Program-made: the position numbers and the translations under genes
Origin: Mechercharimyces sp. CAU 1602
GTDB lineage: Bacteria; Bacillota; Bacilli; Thermoactinomycetales; JANTPT01
DNA length: 64,000 nt
NCBI RefSeq assembly: GCF_024753565.1
Contig: NZ_JANTPT010000004.1
Location: 1-64,000 of the forward strand
Direction: 5' to 3'
Part shown: piece by piece, positions 15,619-24,386 of the stretch
Position numbering within the stretch: the stretch's first letter is position 1
Layout of the letters: every line of letters begins with the position of its first letter
Notes under the pieces: model-generated
Told to the model about the DNA's origin: nothing
The model's input: the letters and a program-made list of their open reading frames with translations, nothing else
Database searches by the model: none

Positions 15619-17070
15619 TTATACTCTCCTACAAATAGGCTCACTGAACGAACCAATCCGCTGATGAAGATAAACACTAATTATTTCTTCATGAAGAGAT
15701 TCACCATCCAACGTAGGGATAAAAGCGTCACTTGTTTGCTCAATTAACCCTTTGCTTCTTAGATCTTCAAACACATCTTTATAGGGAGCATCACTTAGTA
15801 AATCCACACCAAATTGTTCGAGATATCTTTTAAAAACGATAGGTTGATTTGACTTAAAGTTAAATCCTAATGTAGTAGAAACCGCTTCATGCTCAGTCAA
15901 ATTACGGCCAAAAGATAAAGGAACCTGCTTACTCTCCTTCATATGTTCAACATAAGCATTAATATCAGATATGTTATGTGTTTGGAGGATTTCATTCTTC
16001 CCACCGGTTAACCAACCATATGCCCCAGGACCAAATGCAATCATGGAGTCGTATCTTTGCCATTTATTCCGTGATACACGTGGAATATTCCCTTCTGGAT
16101 AAACCCCAGGTTTGCTCCACCAACCACATGGACTGGGATGATACCCAAACTCCAAAAAGACTTGTAAGACAGCTTCTCTCATTTGATAAGTTTCATCTAG
16201 CGTGGGAAACAAGCCTTCTCTTTCCAATCTCTCCCTATGTTTTGGAACATTCCATAAAGACCGATTTCCAATCCCCATACTTTGACGATCTGCATTTCGA
16301 AGTCGATATATCGTTATGGTAGGTACACCTAGTTCACATAAAACACGAATATCATTAGCAACGCTTTGTGGAGTTTGAAATGGCAAACCAAACATGATAT
16401 CTACGTTAAAAGGTTTCTCTGTTGCTAAAAGCTTGTTAATAGCATCTAGTGACATTTTACTATCGTGCTTACGACCAACAAATTGATTAACTTCATCTTG
16501 TAAAGATTGAACACCCACACTAAATCTATTAAACCCAAGGGAAATAGCTTGTTCCAATTCATCATTCTGATAGTTATCTGGATTACCCTCTAAGGAAATT
16601 TCGCAGTCTGGAGTTAAATAATAATTTTCTCTTACATGATCCATGATTTTTGATAATTGTTCAGCTTTTAAAAGAGAACCCGTTCCTCCTCCAATATAAA
16701 AAGATTCTATCCGCGCTTTTGGTAACCAGGGTACACGTGCTAAATAACGATTAGACTCTTCGATCAGCAAATGAGTCCACTCATTCAAAATCTCATCATT
16801 TCCTTCTTTGTTTGGAAGGAGCTTCTTTACATAGTTACAGAAGTGACAAATATAAGAGCACAAGGGAACATGGAAATAAAGATGAGCCGGCTTACCATAA
16901 CCATCATGCTCAACATACCGTTGAAATAACTCCTCGGATGATAACTTTGCTCCATAATTTGCAGTAACATTAATATTGTAATTGTCGCGGTCAATTTGCA
17001 GTTCTGGATGACGTTCCAAAAGCTTACCTAAATTTAATTCACCTGTCGAGGTAAATGTATGACTTTTCAT
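15619..17070 (-). CDS. HemW/HemN-like radical SAM enzyme
   Basis: 483 aa of the coproporphyrinogen-oxidase-like radical SAM branch. The cluster motif is LCSYICHFCNY (CxxxCxxC, about residue 70), then YIGGGTGSLL (GGE-like SAM loop), EGNPDNYQNDELEQAISLGF, NRFSVGVQSLQ and VDIMFGLPFQT. A HemN-type C-terminal domain follows (GPGAYGW, TLGFNFK). Members include HemN, the haem chaperone HemW, and class C methylases of natural-product pathways. The start overlaps the stop of the SPASM gene (TAATG). Next to a RiPP-type precursor and a second radical SAM gene, a tailoring role such as methylation or a two-SAM reaction is more likely than haem synthesis. Confidence 0.75.
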   Translation of the reverse strand: MKSHTFTSTGELNLGKLLERHPELQIDRDNYNINVTANYGAKLSSEELFQRYVEHDGYGKPAHLYFHVPLCSYICHFCNYVKKLLPNKEGNDEILNEWTHLLIEESNRYLARVPWLPKARIESFYIGGGTGSLLKAEQLSKIMDHVRENYYLTPDCEISLEGNPDNYQNDELEQAISLGFNRFSVGVQSLQDEVNQFVGRKHDSKMSLDAINKLLATEKPFNVDIMFGLPFQTPQSVANDIRVLCELGVPTITIYRLRNADRQSMGIGNRSLWNVPKHRERLEREGLFPTLDETYQMREAVLQVFLEFGYHPSPCGWWSKPGVYPEGNIPRVSRNKWQRYDSMIAFGPGAYGWLTGGKNEILQTHNISDINAYVEHMKESKQVPLSFGRNLTEHEAVSTTLGFNFKSNQPIVFKRYLEQFGVDLLSDAPYKDVFEDLRSKGLIEQTSDAFIPTLDGESLHEEIISVYLHQRIGSFSEPICRRV

Positions 17071-18371
17071 TAATATTCACTCCTTTTCCCTATTAGAGTC
17101 AATCCTAATTCATTCTTCTGTCTTTCTTCCCAATAGCCCCTCGTAAGCAGCATAAACTGTTTAATATACTCTGTTGCACCGCAACCTAGTTCATCTTTGG
17201 AAACATTTTTTGCTAGTGGAGGACATCGAAACTGACACCAGATATCTGACTGATATATCTCACAGTTTTGGCATGACTTGAAGTCGTCAAAAGTAATTGA
17301 GCGAAAGTCATCAAAGCCATCTTCCCAAATCAATTGAAAAGGATCCTCTTTTATATTTCCTCCCAAATACATGCCATTACTCATACAGTTGCTACAAGGA
17401 TAAGTGTTTCCTGAACTATTAATATAAACTACTGAACGACCGCACTTTTCTTGACCTGTTGCTTCTTCCAAACGTTGAGCAAAGTTAATAGTCTGAACAG
17501 AATAAATCTCATCCTCGGCATCTGCGGTAGACAGATCCTGATCATCTGGTCCTTGACTGAAACGATCCATACAGCGTTTATAAATATCAAATACCTTATC
17601 AATATCTTCTTGTTGCAAAAGAATATCGGGATGTAAAAGCGCCCGTCCAATGGGATGCGTCTCCAGCCATTGAGGCCGTGGATATCCGTTATCTACACAC
17701 CATTGAAAGATTTCTTCAACATCATCTAAGTTATTCCGATGAACAGATATAGCCGTCCGTAAACTATGTCCGTACTTGTCCATCCATTCAAATCGTTTAC
17801 GTAATTTGGGAAAATCCATCCCTCCCCTAATCGTACGTTCTGGATCGGCGGTATCAAAGCTAATAAAAAATGAAACTCCTGGAGGTAATTGAGCTAACTT
17901 TTCTTCAGTAATTAATAATCCATTAGTAAATACTTGAGTCAAAAAGGGCTTACTCATAGCATGACGAATGATTGGCACTGCATCTTTATGCGAGAAGACC
18001 TCTCCTCCAGTAAGAAAAACCTGTAATACTCCCATATCAGCCAACTGATCGATGAGAGAAAAAATCTCCTCCGTTGACATCTCATTCGGTCGCTTTACTG
18101 CAGAATCAGCATAACAATGCTTGCACCTAAGGTTACAAAGATTTGTTATCTCTATAAATGCAATTACGGGAGAACTCAGATGAAATTTGTTTAAGTCCAC
18201 AACCGATTCTTCCAAGATATACGAATCGAAATCTATATCTGTTATAGTAATATCTTGATTATGTAGAGATGTAATTGTATCTTCAAACTCGGGCTTTAAC
18301 AGTTCAACCCTACCATCAGGTAGCATTGCTACAATGCCGCCCATACTCTTCTGATAAGGAATCTGATTCAT
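17070..18371 (-). CDS. Radical SAM/SPASM peptide maturase
   Basis: 433 aa. An N-terminal ~65-residue region resembles a peptide-recognition (PqqD-like) extension. Then comes the radical SAM core with EITNLCNLRCKHCYAD (CxxxCxxC) and LTGGEVF. The C-terminal SPASM/Twitch region is rich in Cys: CGRSVVYINSSGNTYPCSNC, CQNCEIYQ, WCQFRCPP and LGCGATEY, enough for two auxiliary Fe-S clusters. Such proteins cross-link or otherwise modify ribosomal peptides (AlbA, PqqE, MftC, SuiB). AAAGGAGT precedes the ATG. It is the first enzyme gene after the 31-codon precursor. Confidence 0.85.
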   Translation of the reverse strand: MNQIPYQKSMGGIVAMLPDGRVELLKPEFEDTITSLHNQDITITDIDFDSYILEESVVDLNKFHLSSPVIAFIEITNLCNLRCKHCYADSAVKRPNEMSTEEIFSLIDQLADMGVLQVFLTGGEVFSHKDAVPIIRHAMSKPFLTQVFTNGLLITEEKLAQLPPGVSFFISFDTADPERTIRGGMDFPKLRKRFEWMDKYGHSLRTAISVHRNNLDDVEEIFQWCVDNGYPRPQWLETHPIGRALLHPDILLQQEDIDKVFDIYKRCMDRFSQGPDDQDLSTADAEDEIYSVQTINFAQRLEEATGQEKCGRSVVYINSSGNTYPCSNCMSNGMYLGGNIKEDPFQLIWEDGFDDFRSITFDDFKSCQNCEIYQSDIWCQFRCPPLAKNVSKDELGCGATEYIKQFMLLTRGYWEERQKNELGLTLIGKRSEY

Positions 18372-18388
18372 AAGAAAACTCCTTTTAT

Positions 18389-18411
18389 AAGGGCAGTTTG
18401 AAACTGCCCTT
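18389..18411 (-). terminator. Hairpin between precursor and maturase genes
   Basis: AAGGGCAGTTT / AAACTGCCCTT is a perfect 11-bp inverted repeat with one middle base (the loop opens to a few bases). It starts 9 bases past the precursor stop and is followed on the minus strand by ATAAAAGG rather than a T-run. Likely a partial terminator or RNA-stabilising stem that keeps precursor mRNA above enzyme mRNA. Confidence 0.55.
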
Positions 18412-18419
18412 AATTTCAG

Positions 18420-18515
18420 TTATTTCTTAACGCTATGACCAGCACCAACTGCAGATAGAACAAGACCTTGCTGAGACTTTTTAATATGAATGGTTGCTAA
18501 TTTCTTGTCTTTCAT
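18420..18515 (-). CDS. Candidate RiPP precursor peptide (31 aa)
   Basis: ATG 18515 is preceded by AAAGGAAGATATCTC. The peptide begins MKDKKLATIHIKKSQQGLV and ends SAVGAGHSVKK. A charged, Lys-rich front half (leader-like) is followed by a small-residue segment, Leu-Ser-Ala-Val-Gly-Ala-Gly-His-Ser, then Val-Lys-Lys. It contains no Cys, Tyr or Trp, so thioether or aromatic cross-link chemistry is excluded. His27, Ser28 and the aliphatic residues are the candidate sites. Its own promoter lies 30-60 bp upstream, and a hairpin plus the SPASM maturase gene follow. I do not recognise the precursor family. Confidence 0.65.
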   Translation of the reverse strand: MKDKKLATIHIKKSQQGLVLSAVGAGHSVKK

Positions 18516-18547
18516 GAGATATCTTCCTTTCTTTGTAGGATGTAAAT

Positions 18548-18577
18548 ATTATCTTATAATGAATATTTACTTGTCAA
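18548..18577 (-). promoter_or_regulatory. Sigma-A-type promoter of the RiPP-like operon
   Basis: On the minus strand TTGACA (18577-18572), an 18-bp spacer and GATAAT (18553-18548). The predicted start is about 25 bases before the precursor ATG. Confidence 0.65.
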
Positions 18578-18867
18578 TGACCAAAAAACAATTCGAGATA
18601 TTTGTATATTTAGACATTTAATTTTTTTATAGACATTAGTATTATATTAGAAGATCGATTTAAGAGGATTTAATCGCAATATACTCGAAATAGACTGAAA
18701 TTACTCATGATATAATCACTTGAAGATGAATATACATCCGATTCAAAATTGAATATCTTTTTTCTTTGATTTTATCTTTTAAATATAAAAGTTTGTAAAT
18801 TTTTCTGCAGTCCGTTATTTTATATTAGCGGTAACGTCATTGTATAATGACCTTACTATATTCTTTT

Positions 18868-18904
18868 TGTAAGCGTTTACAAGCGAGGAAAACTTCATTA
18901 TAAT
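18868..18904 (+). promoter_or_regulatory. Promoter with overlapping cre (CcpA) box
   Basis: TGTAAGCGTTTACA (18868-18881) is a fully palindromic match to the catabolite-responsive element consensus TGWAANCGNTNWCA. Its last six bases are the -35 box TTTACA (18876-18881); after 17 bases comes TATAAT (18899-18904). CcpA binding here would block RNA polymerase, predicting repression by preferred sugars of the short gene at 18982. Confidence 0.7.
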
Positions 18905-18981
18905 ACGGTCAACAGCAGGTGAACGATTCTCGACAGCACGACTAGCTAAGAAGTAGACCACTTCTACCTCGGGAGGATGTC

Positions 18982-19146
18982 ATGATGCTATTTGAAACCA
19001 AATACCGTAAACAAGCCCTCACGCAGTGGAAAAAGGAAACTAAAGTTTATGAAAATAGAACAACTCATCACCGCAAACGAATGCCCCCTCGTCGCCCTTT
19101 AACGGCCACCCTCGCCGCTTTCTTTTTCTGGTTTCTCGACAAGTGA
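18982..19146 (+). CDS. Short basic protein with hydrophobic tail (54 aa)
   Basis: Starts MMLFETKYRKQALTQWK after GGGAGG (ATG at 18982 or 18985). The middle is very basic (HHRKRMPPRRP) and the C-terminus is a short hydrophobic segment (ATLAAFFFWFLDK). No family was recognised. It has a clean promoter with a cre site and is followed by a hairpin, so it is probably a real monocistronic gene. A tail-anchored or membrane-associated small protein is plausible. Confidence 0.5.
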   Translation: MMLFETKYRKQALTQWKKETKVYENRTTHHRKRMPPRRPLTATLAAFFFWFLDK

Positions 19147-19196
19147 ATACTTCGACGTTTAGCTCGGACACATGCATAAAAAAGAGCTAGCTAATA

Positions 19197-19233
19197 GGCT
19201 ACGACTTTATTTTTCAGAAGTAAAGTCGTAGCC
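19197..19233 (-). terminator. 13-bp hairpin downstream of ABC operon
   Basis: GGCTACGACTTTA (19197-19209) pairs perfectly with 19221-19233. On the minus strand the stem is followed, after the self-complementary GAGCTAGCTC region, by a T6 run (ending near 19178). It probably stops the ABC operon. The same motif order, in reverse orientation, recurs at 22516-22579. Confidence 0.55.
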
Positions 19234-19302
19234 CGTGCCATGCCTCATAACACATCGGTATAAAGTACCTCTATTAAAGCATTCGTGTTTACTGGATGAC
19301 TA

Positions 19303-19944
19303 TCATTGGGTATGAGCGATTAATTTGTAATTCTGTATTCGATAGATATGATCACATAAGAAATGAATATCTTCTTGATTATGACTGGTTAAAATAATAG
19401 TCCGTCCTTCTTCTCTAAAGGTGAGCAACAACTGACGGATATTGTCCACACTCTCTTGATCTAAGGCATTAAAGGGCTCATCGAGAATCAAAATTTGCTG
19501 TTCCTCCATTATTGCTTGAGCGAGAGCAAGTTTTTGTTTCATACCAAGAGAATAATTTTTCACCTTTTGTTTTGCGTGCGGCTGAAGACCGACTAATTTC
19601 ATGACTGAGCTAATCTGTTCATCTGAGATTTGTTGCTTAATCATCGCAAGAGCTTTTAGATTATCAAAACCTGTGAGATTATCCATATAACCTGGACGGT
19701 CAATGATGATACCAAAACCATCGGGAAATCGTTTGTTTTTTCCTAGCTCCATCCCTCTCACCCGAATAGTGCCCTCATCTGGAAAGACAAAGCCGCACAT
19801 CATTTTAAACAACACTGACTTTCCGGAGCCATTACTGCCAACAATACCGTAGATATGTCCCTTTTCTATTGTTAAGTCTATATTTTCAAATAAGGTATTC
19901 CCTTTATATGATTTACTAACGTTTACGATCTCAATTAAAGCCAC
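19303..19944 (-). CDS. ABC transporter ATP-binding protein
   Basis: About 213 aa with Walker A GIVGSNGSGKS, Q-loop region near IIIDRPGYMDN, signature YSLGMKQKLALAQAI, Walker B ILILDEPFNALD and H-loop ILTSHNQED. This matches the small CcmA/BcrA-like ATPases that drive ABC-2 type exporters. The second GTG (19944) is preferred because AGAAGG lies 8 bases upstream. Last gene of a three-gene operon after two membrane proteins. Likely exports or excludes a peptide or other amphiphile; the substrate is unknown. Confidence 0.85.
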   Translation of the reverse strand: MALIEIVNVSKSYKGNTLFENIDLTIEKGHIYGIVGSNGSGKSVLFKMMCGFVFPDEGTIRVRGMELGKNKRFPDGFGIIIDRPGYMDNLTGFDNLKALAMIKQQISDEQISSVMKLVGLQPHAKQKVKNYSLGMKQKLALAQAIMEEQQILILDEPFNALDQESVDNIRQLLLTFREEGRTIILTSHNQEDIHFLCDHIYRIQNYKLIAHTQ

Positions 19945-19962
19945 TGTGATCACGCCTTCTGC

Positions 19963-21486
19963 TTAGATTTGTATATCTTTCTTGTTAAGTAGGTAATAAA
20001 TAATGATCGCTTCGATAATAAGCGTACAGGATAAGACGAAGGTTGAATGTCCCCATTGAATACCCACAGCAGCAAGTCCTAAAGCATTTTGACCGACAGG
20101 GAGAAGGTACCCGATATTAAGCCCTGGGAGCATTAGCACGATAAGTGCTCCTACTAAAAACAAGCTATGACTTCCCTCTTTACTGCTCCATGAAACAATA
20201 AAAACCATCAACGTGTAAACAAACAATTGTAGAAAGCCGACGATAAAGTATTGATAAAACAACATCGGCAACGAAAGGTCTGGGAAAACTCGCAATTCCG
20301 CCATGGGTGAAAATCCAAACAACCACAGGATTACTATGGATATAAGAAACAATATGAGCAGAAACGCGAACGTTGCGAGCACTATTTTCCGTAAACAAAC
20401 ATACGCCCATTTGTTTAGAGATTGGTAGCGTATAATCTTGTAAAAGCCTATTTCAGACAACTCTCTTTGAAAATAGAGTTGTATAAAGTAAAGAAAACCA
20501 AAAAATACAATTAAGTAGTACATGAACGAAAGAATCTGAAAGCTTTCATTGGTAGAGCCATAAAACGTAAGTAGCCACGCATCCCAAATCGTAATCTCTT
20601 CTTGCTTCAGACTATACGAAGTGGAAATAACCCCAGATATGCACAAAAATATATATAAGATATAACCACCCATAGAGGAGATGAGAGTAATAAAACTTCG
20701 CAGATTTAGATCGATATGATGTAATACAAACAGAGCAAGGATTAGTAACATACATGGGACCATAAAAACAAAATACGGTGAGCCTAGATTTGTTGCTCCA
20801 TGCGCGAGCGTAAGATAGTTTGCCAATGAAATCCATTCTAAAGTTGGGGGGAAAATTTTAAATGATATAATAGCCCCCAAAAACACTGCTACTCCCATCA
20901 TGTATATGAATGTTTTGCTTTTCGCTATGGTGTAGGCAAGAGCAAGCAATAGGTGAATGAAGGATAAGACCAAGGCACACAATATTAACTGCCCCAAAGC
21001 TGCAAAAACCGGACGATCGAAGAACATTTGTAACGTCCATGAAACTGTATTAAAATTTGATTCAACTTGACTTAATTGACTCCAACCGCTTTCCGCAGGA
21101 ACTCCGATAGTGAGAAAAAACGAAATGGACGTCCATACAAATAAGAGGATAAATAAAGAGGATGAAAAGTCTTTCTGAACCCGATACACCCACTTTTTAT
21201 AGGAGCCCACTCTGATCAGGGTGTGATACTCAAAATCAAGGATAATATTCCGTATCATAATATAAAGAATAAGAGGGAGAATGAAGAATATGATTAAATA
21301 AATCTCGCTTAACAAAGTTAAAATCATATCCCACTGATTAAAGTGCATTTGATTTTGCAACGCCTCGTTCATTAACTCTCTCTTTATATTTAATCCGAAT
21401 ACAAAAATTACTATAGAAATAAATATCCACCTATATGAAATGAATTTATGTAAGAAGGTGGAGCATTCATATTTTAATTTTGTCAT
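19963..21486 (-). CDS. ABC-2 type permease-like membrane protein (507 aa)
   Basis: Twelve or so hydrophobic helices with a short N-terminal basic segment (MTKLKYECSTFLHKFISYRW), length about twice a usual ABC-2 permease. The internal layout looks like two permease halves of about 250 residues each. The ATG follows directly on the stop of the preceding gene (TAAATG). Partner of the ATPase at 19303. No family name can be given from sequence alone. Confidence 0.65.
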   Translation of the reverse strand: MTKLKYECSTFLHKFISYRWIFISIVIFVFGLNIKRELMNEALQNQMHFNQWDMILTLLSEIYLIIFFILPLILYIMIRNIILDFEYHTLIRVGSYKKWVYRVQKDFSSSLFILLFVWTSISFFLTIGVPAESGWSQLSQVESNFNTVSWTLQMFFDRPVFAALGQLILCALVLSFIHLLLALAYTIAKSKTFIYMMGVAVFLGAIISFKIFPPTLEWISLANYLTLAHGATNLGSPYFVFMVPCMLLILALFVLHHIDLNLRSFITLISSMGGYILYIFLCISGVISTSYSLKQEEITIWDAWLLTFYGSTNESFQILSFMYYLIVFFGFLYFIQLYFQRELSEIGFYKIIRYQSLNKWAYVCLRKIVLATFAFLLILFLISIVILWLFGFSPMAELRVFPDLSLPMLFYQYFIVGFLQLFVYTLMVFIVSWSSKEGSHSLFLVGALIVLMLPGLNIGYLLPVGQNALGLAAVGIQWGHSTFVLSCTLIIEAIIIYYLLNKKDIQI

Positions 21487-22269
21487 TTAATTCATCCATT
21501 CGTACGGTTTCTTATAGAGGTATAGGGCTGTTATTCCAATGAATAAGCATAAGATCGAATATGGGATAAGAATGGTCCATAATTCTTGCTGTTCTATACC
21601 GAAAGGAAATATAGTAAACAGAGGCGAGTAAATTTCAATCTTTAGTATCGCGAATACAAAGTTTGATATGTGGTACCAAAGAAAAGGAAGTGCCAGGGAG
21701 AGAAGCGGATTGCGAATGGCAAGCACCAATAGCATGGTAAGCGTAGCATACACTACTCCGTTTACAGCAACCCAACTTGCATAGGTCACTCCATAAATAA
21801 AGGTTCCATATGATAACAGTTGATCAAATGTAGTAGCAGATAATGTGTTCGTTCCCACTGGGGAGTATGTGACAAATGATAAATGAGGTTCAATATAAAA
21901 GACAAAAAGAAAAGGCAGAAAAACAAGTAAGAAAGATAGAACAAAGGACATTAGCGCATTAACAATGATTTTGCTCCAGATATAAGATGGGAGCCAAATT
22001 CGTGTTCGTGTATACAATATAAAATCATGTTTACGTTCACTAACAATATTATCCGCATAAATTACAATCATAAAAAGCGGAAATAACAAAGGGATAAATC
22101 CTGAGAGGAGTTCTTGATAAAACTCAACCGGTCTAAAGTATACATACCCCTCTTTAACCATATTATACTGTATGAGAGAGGGGACCAAGAGAATGATTAA
22201 CCATATAAACAATCTTCTGTGAGACATCATTCTCATCATCTCAACTTTTAATTGGTGCACCATGTGCAT
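21487..22269 (-). CDS. ABC-2 type permease-like membrane protein (260 aa)
   Basis: Six hydrophobic helices, with the second preceded by FRPVEFYQELLSGFIPLLFP and followed by a cytoplasmic VSERKHDFILYTRTR stretch, typical of ABC-2 permeases (the 'ERE/ERK' turn after helix 2). The ATG at 22269 has GAAAGG 8 bases upstream. First gene of the operon. Together the three proteins resemble the LanEFG-type or other self-protection exporters, but no bacteriocin gene was found next to them. Confidence 0.65.
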   Translation of the reverse strand: MHMVHQLKVEMMRMMSHRRLFIWLIILLVPSLIQYNMVKEGYVYFRPVEFYQELLSGFIPLLFPLFMIVIYADNIVSERKHDFILYTRTRIWLPSYIWSKIIVNALMSFVLSFLLVFLPFLFVFYIEPHLSFVTYSPVGTNTLSATTFDQLLSYGTFIYGVTYASWVAVNGVVYATLTMLLVLAIRNPLLSLALPFLWYHISNFVFAILKIEIYSPLFTIFPFGIEQQELWTILIPYSILCLFIGITALYLYKKPYEWMN

Positions 22270-22295
22270 ATTCACAGCCTTTCAATAAGCATTCA

Positions 22296-22329
22296 AGTAC
22301 CTACCGCAAGCAAAATGGCAGTAGGTACT
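22296..22329 (-). promoter_or_regulatory. Hairpin in the ABC operon leader
   Basis: AGTACCTAC (22296-22304) pairs with GTAGGTACT (22321-22329), just upstream of the first permease gene. No T-run follows on the minus strand. A leader stem or operator is possible. Confidence 0.3.
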
Positions 22330-22515
22330 CTCATTATAATACTCAAATGCTATTACACTTTCTCACATTACATGTGATTTATTTAAGAATTTTAGGAGAA
22401 TTTATTTTGTAATGATCTTTAGTTGGGATAGCTCGATCCACCGCACTAGTAGCTTAACAATCCGATTAACTTATGTAGTGAAAACCTTTGATGCCAGCCA
22501 ATAGAAGTTATAATC

Positions 22516-22557
22516 CCAAGTAGCGACCTTGCTTCTAGAAGTAAGGTCGCTACTTGG
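22516..22557. repeat. 15-bp hairpin, inverted relative of the 19197 hairpin
   Basis: CCAAGTAGCGACCTT (22516-22530) pairs perfectly with 22543-22557. On the plus strand CTAG-CTC-T6 follows (22567-22579). The order stem, AGCTAG-like motif, T6 matches the 19178-19233 element read on the other strand; the loops share an AGAAG motif. It lies downstream of the SulP gene and upstream of the ABC operon. Confidence 0.5.
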
Positions 22558-22580
22558 CCTATGAATCTAGCTCTTTTTTA

Positions 22581-24035
22581 TCAATGCCCTGATGTAGATA
22601 ACCCTATCCGCCGCACCAAGGCTTCACTTTCATCGTTTAAACCACGAATCGTCACTTTTTTGCCACGACCTTCATATTTGGCTTGTGCTTTGGCAATCGC
22701 CTCAACAGCAGATTGATCCCAAACGTGCGCCGTCGTGAAATCAATCACAACATGCTCTGGATCTGCTTGGTAGTCAAAGAGATCCACAAAGTGACTCATT
22801 GTACCAAAGAAAAGTTGTCCAGATACGTGGTACACTTTCTTCCCTGCCTCTTCTGATACCGCAGTATGCAACTTCGCCACTTTCCATCCAAAAGCGAGTG
22901 CACTCATAATAACTCCTGCGATTACACCTTTGGAAAGATCATGTGTGACAACCACAATAGCGACTGTAGTTACCATTACCACTGCATCGGTCAGCGGAAT
23001 ACGTGCAATACTTCGTACTGAACCCCAATCAAAAGTTCCAATCGATACCATGATCATGACCCCAACCAAGGCTGCCATAGGAATTTGCTTCACAATATCA
23101 CCCATGACAAGGATGAGGAAAAGCAGAAAAGCACCCGCTACAAAGGAAGAAAGACGACCTCGTCCACCTGATTTCACATTGATCACCGACTGTCCGATCA
23201 TGGCGCAACCTGCCATGCCACCGAAGAAACCTGTAACGACGTTTGCCATCCCTTGTCCTCGTACTTCTTGATTCTTGTTACTCTTTGTATCCGTTTCCTC
23301 ATCTACGATCGTAGCCGTTAACAATGACTCCAGCAACCCAACCAAAGCGAGTGGAATGGAATAAGGTAAAATAATTTTTAAGGTTTCTAAGTTGAAGGGA
23401 ATATCAGGAATCTTAAAGAACGGGAGCGCTTGTGTAATTTCTCCCATATCGCCAACCGTTTTAAGATCTAGCTTCATCGTAATCGCCACTGTTGTCATCA
23501 CAATAATCGCGATCAATGGTGATGGCACAGCTTTTGTAATAAGCGGTAACAAATAAATAATAAGCAACGTTACCGCTACCATCGCATACATCACCCATGA
23601 TGCACCCACAAAATGAGGGAGTTGAGCCATAAAAATTAAGATAGCAAGTGCATTAACAAAACCGATAATAACAGAATGAGGAACAAACGTAATAAAGCGA
23701 CCCACTTTAAGAAGCCCGAGAATAAATTGAATAATGCCCGTCAGCACAGTCGCTGCTAACAAATACTCTACTCCATGCTCCTTTACCAGCGTCACCATTA
23801 ACAGGGCCATTGCCCCTGTCGCCGCTGAAATCATCCCTGGGCGACCACCAACAAAGGCGATGATCACCGCAATACAAAAAGATGCATATAATCCCATCAT
23901 GGGATCGACCCCAGCAATGATGGAGAATGCAATCGCTTCTGGAATCAGGGCAAGTGCCACCGTCATCCCAGCCAATACATCGCCACGAATGTTACCTGTC
24001 CATTGCTGCATATAACGACTAATATTATTTTCCAA
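22581..24035 (-). CDS. SulP-family anion transporter with STAS domain
   Basis: 484 aa. The N-terminal part holds [20 protein letters not shown] (SulP helix 1 signature), followed by about 10 more helices and [20 protein letters not shown]. The C-terminal ~90 residues ([38 protein letters not shown]) form a STAS domain. SulP proteins carry sulfate, bicarbonate or dicarboxylates, often with Na+. The bicarbonate-transporter-like (BicA/YbaR) subgroup is most similar in length and opening. It is monocistronic by position; upstream to 24326 nothing else is seen. Confidence 0.85.
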   Translation of the reverse strand: MENNISRYMQQWTGNIRGDVLAGMTVALALIPEAIAFSIIAGVDPMMGLYASFCIAVIIAFVGGRPGMISAATGAMALLMVTLVKEHGVEYLLAATVLTGIIQFILGLLKVGRFITFVPHSVIIGFVNALAILIFMAQLPHFVGASWVMYAMVAVTLLIIYLLPLITKAVPSPLIAIIVMTTVAITMKLDLKTVGDMGEITQALPFFKIPDIPFNLETLKIILPYSIPLALVGLLESLLTATIVDEETDTKSNKNQEVRGQGMANVVTGFFGGMAGCAMIGQSVINVKSGGRGRLSSFVAGAFLLFLILVMGDIVKQIPMAALVGVMIMVSIGTFDWGSVRSIARIPLTDAVVMVTTVAIVVVTHDLSKGVIAGVIMSALAFGWKVAKLHTAVSEEAGKKVYHVSGQLFFGTMSHFVDLFDYQADPEHVVIDFTTAHVWDQSAVEAIAKAQAKYEGRGKKVTIRGLNDESEALVRRIGLSTSGH

Positions 24036-24326
24036 ACATCATCCCTCTTTCTAGTAGATTCATTCACTAGCCGAACCTATATTTATCCACAAAAATAAAA
24101 ACGAACCTCGTTGGTTCGAAATTGACGTATCATTATCCAACTTCAAGCCGCACACGAAGCAATCTTCCTCACACAGTAGCAAAGCACCTTATGAAGAAGC
24201 ATCTACTTCGCTTATAAAAAATAATTGCACCCGCTCCACTAAAAGACTTGTCCATTATAACACGATTTTCTATGTAGTTGAACGTTAATCTCGCAACCAG
24301 TGCCATTTACCAGATTTACCACCAAC

Positions 24327-24366
24327 AAAAAAAGAGGTCGCGTCAATAACCCGCGACCTCTTTTTA
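24327..24366. terminator. Terminator downstream of fadF (bidirectional form)
   Basis: AGAGGTCGCG / CGCGACCTCT stem flanked by A-run and T-run on both sides, 20 bp past the fadF stop. Confidence 0.85.
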
Positions 24367-24386
24367 TCAGCTTAAAGCATCCGTTT

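Noticed and set aside
15619-17070. Calling the HemN-like protein hemW or hemN
   Set aside because: The operon is a peptide-type pathway, and HemN-like class C radical SAM enzymes are common in such clusters.
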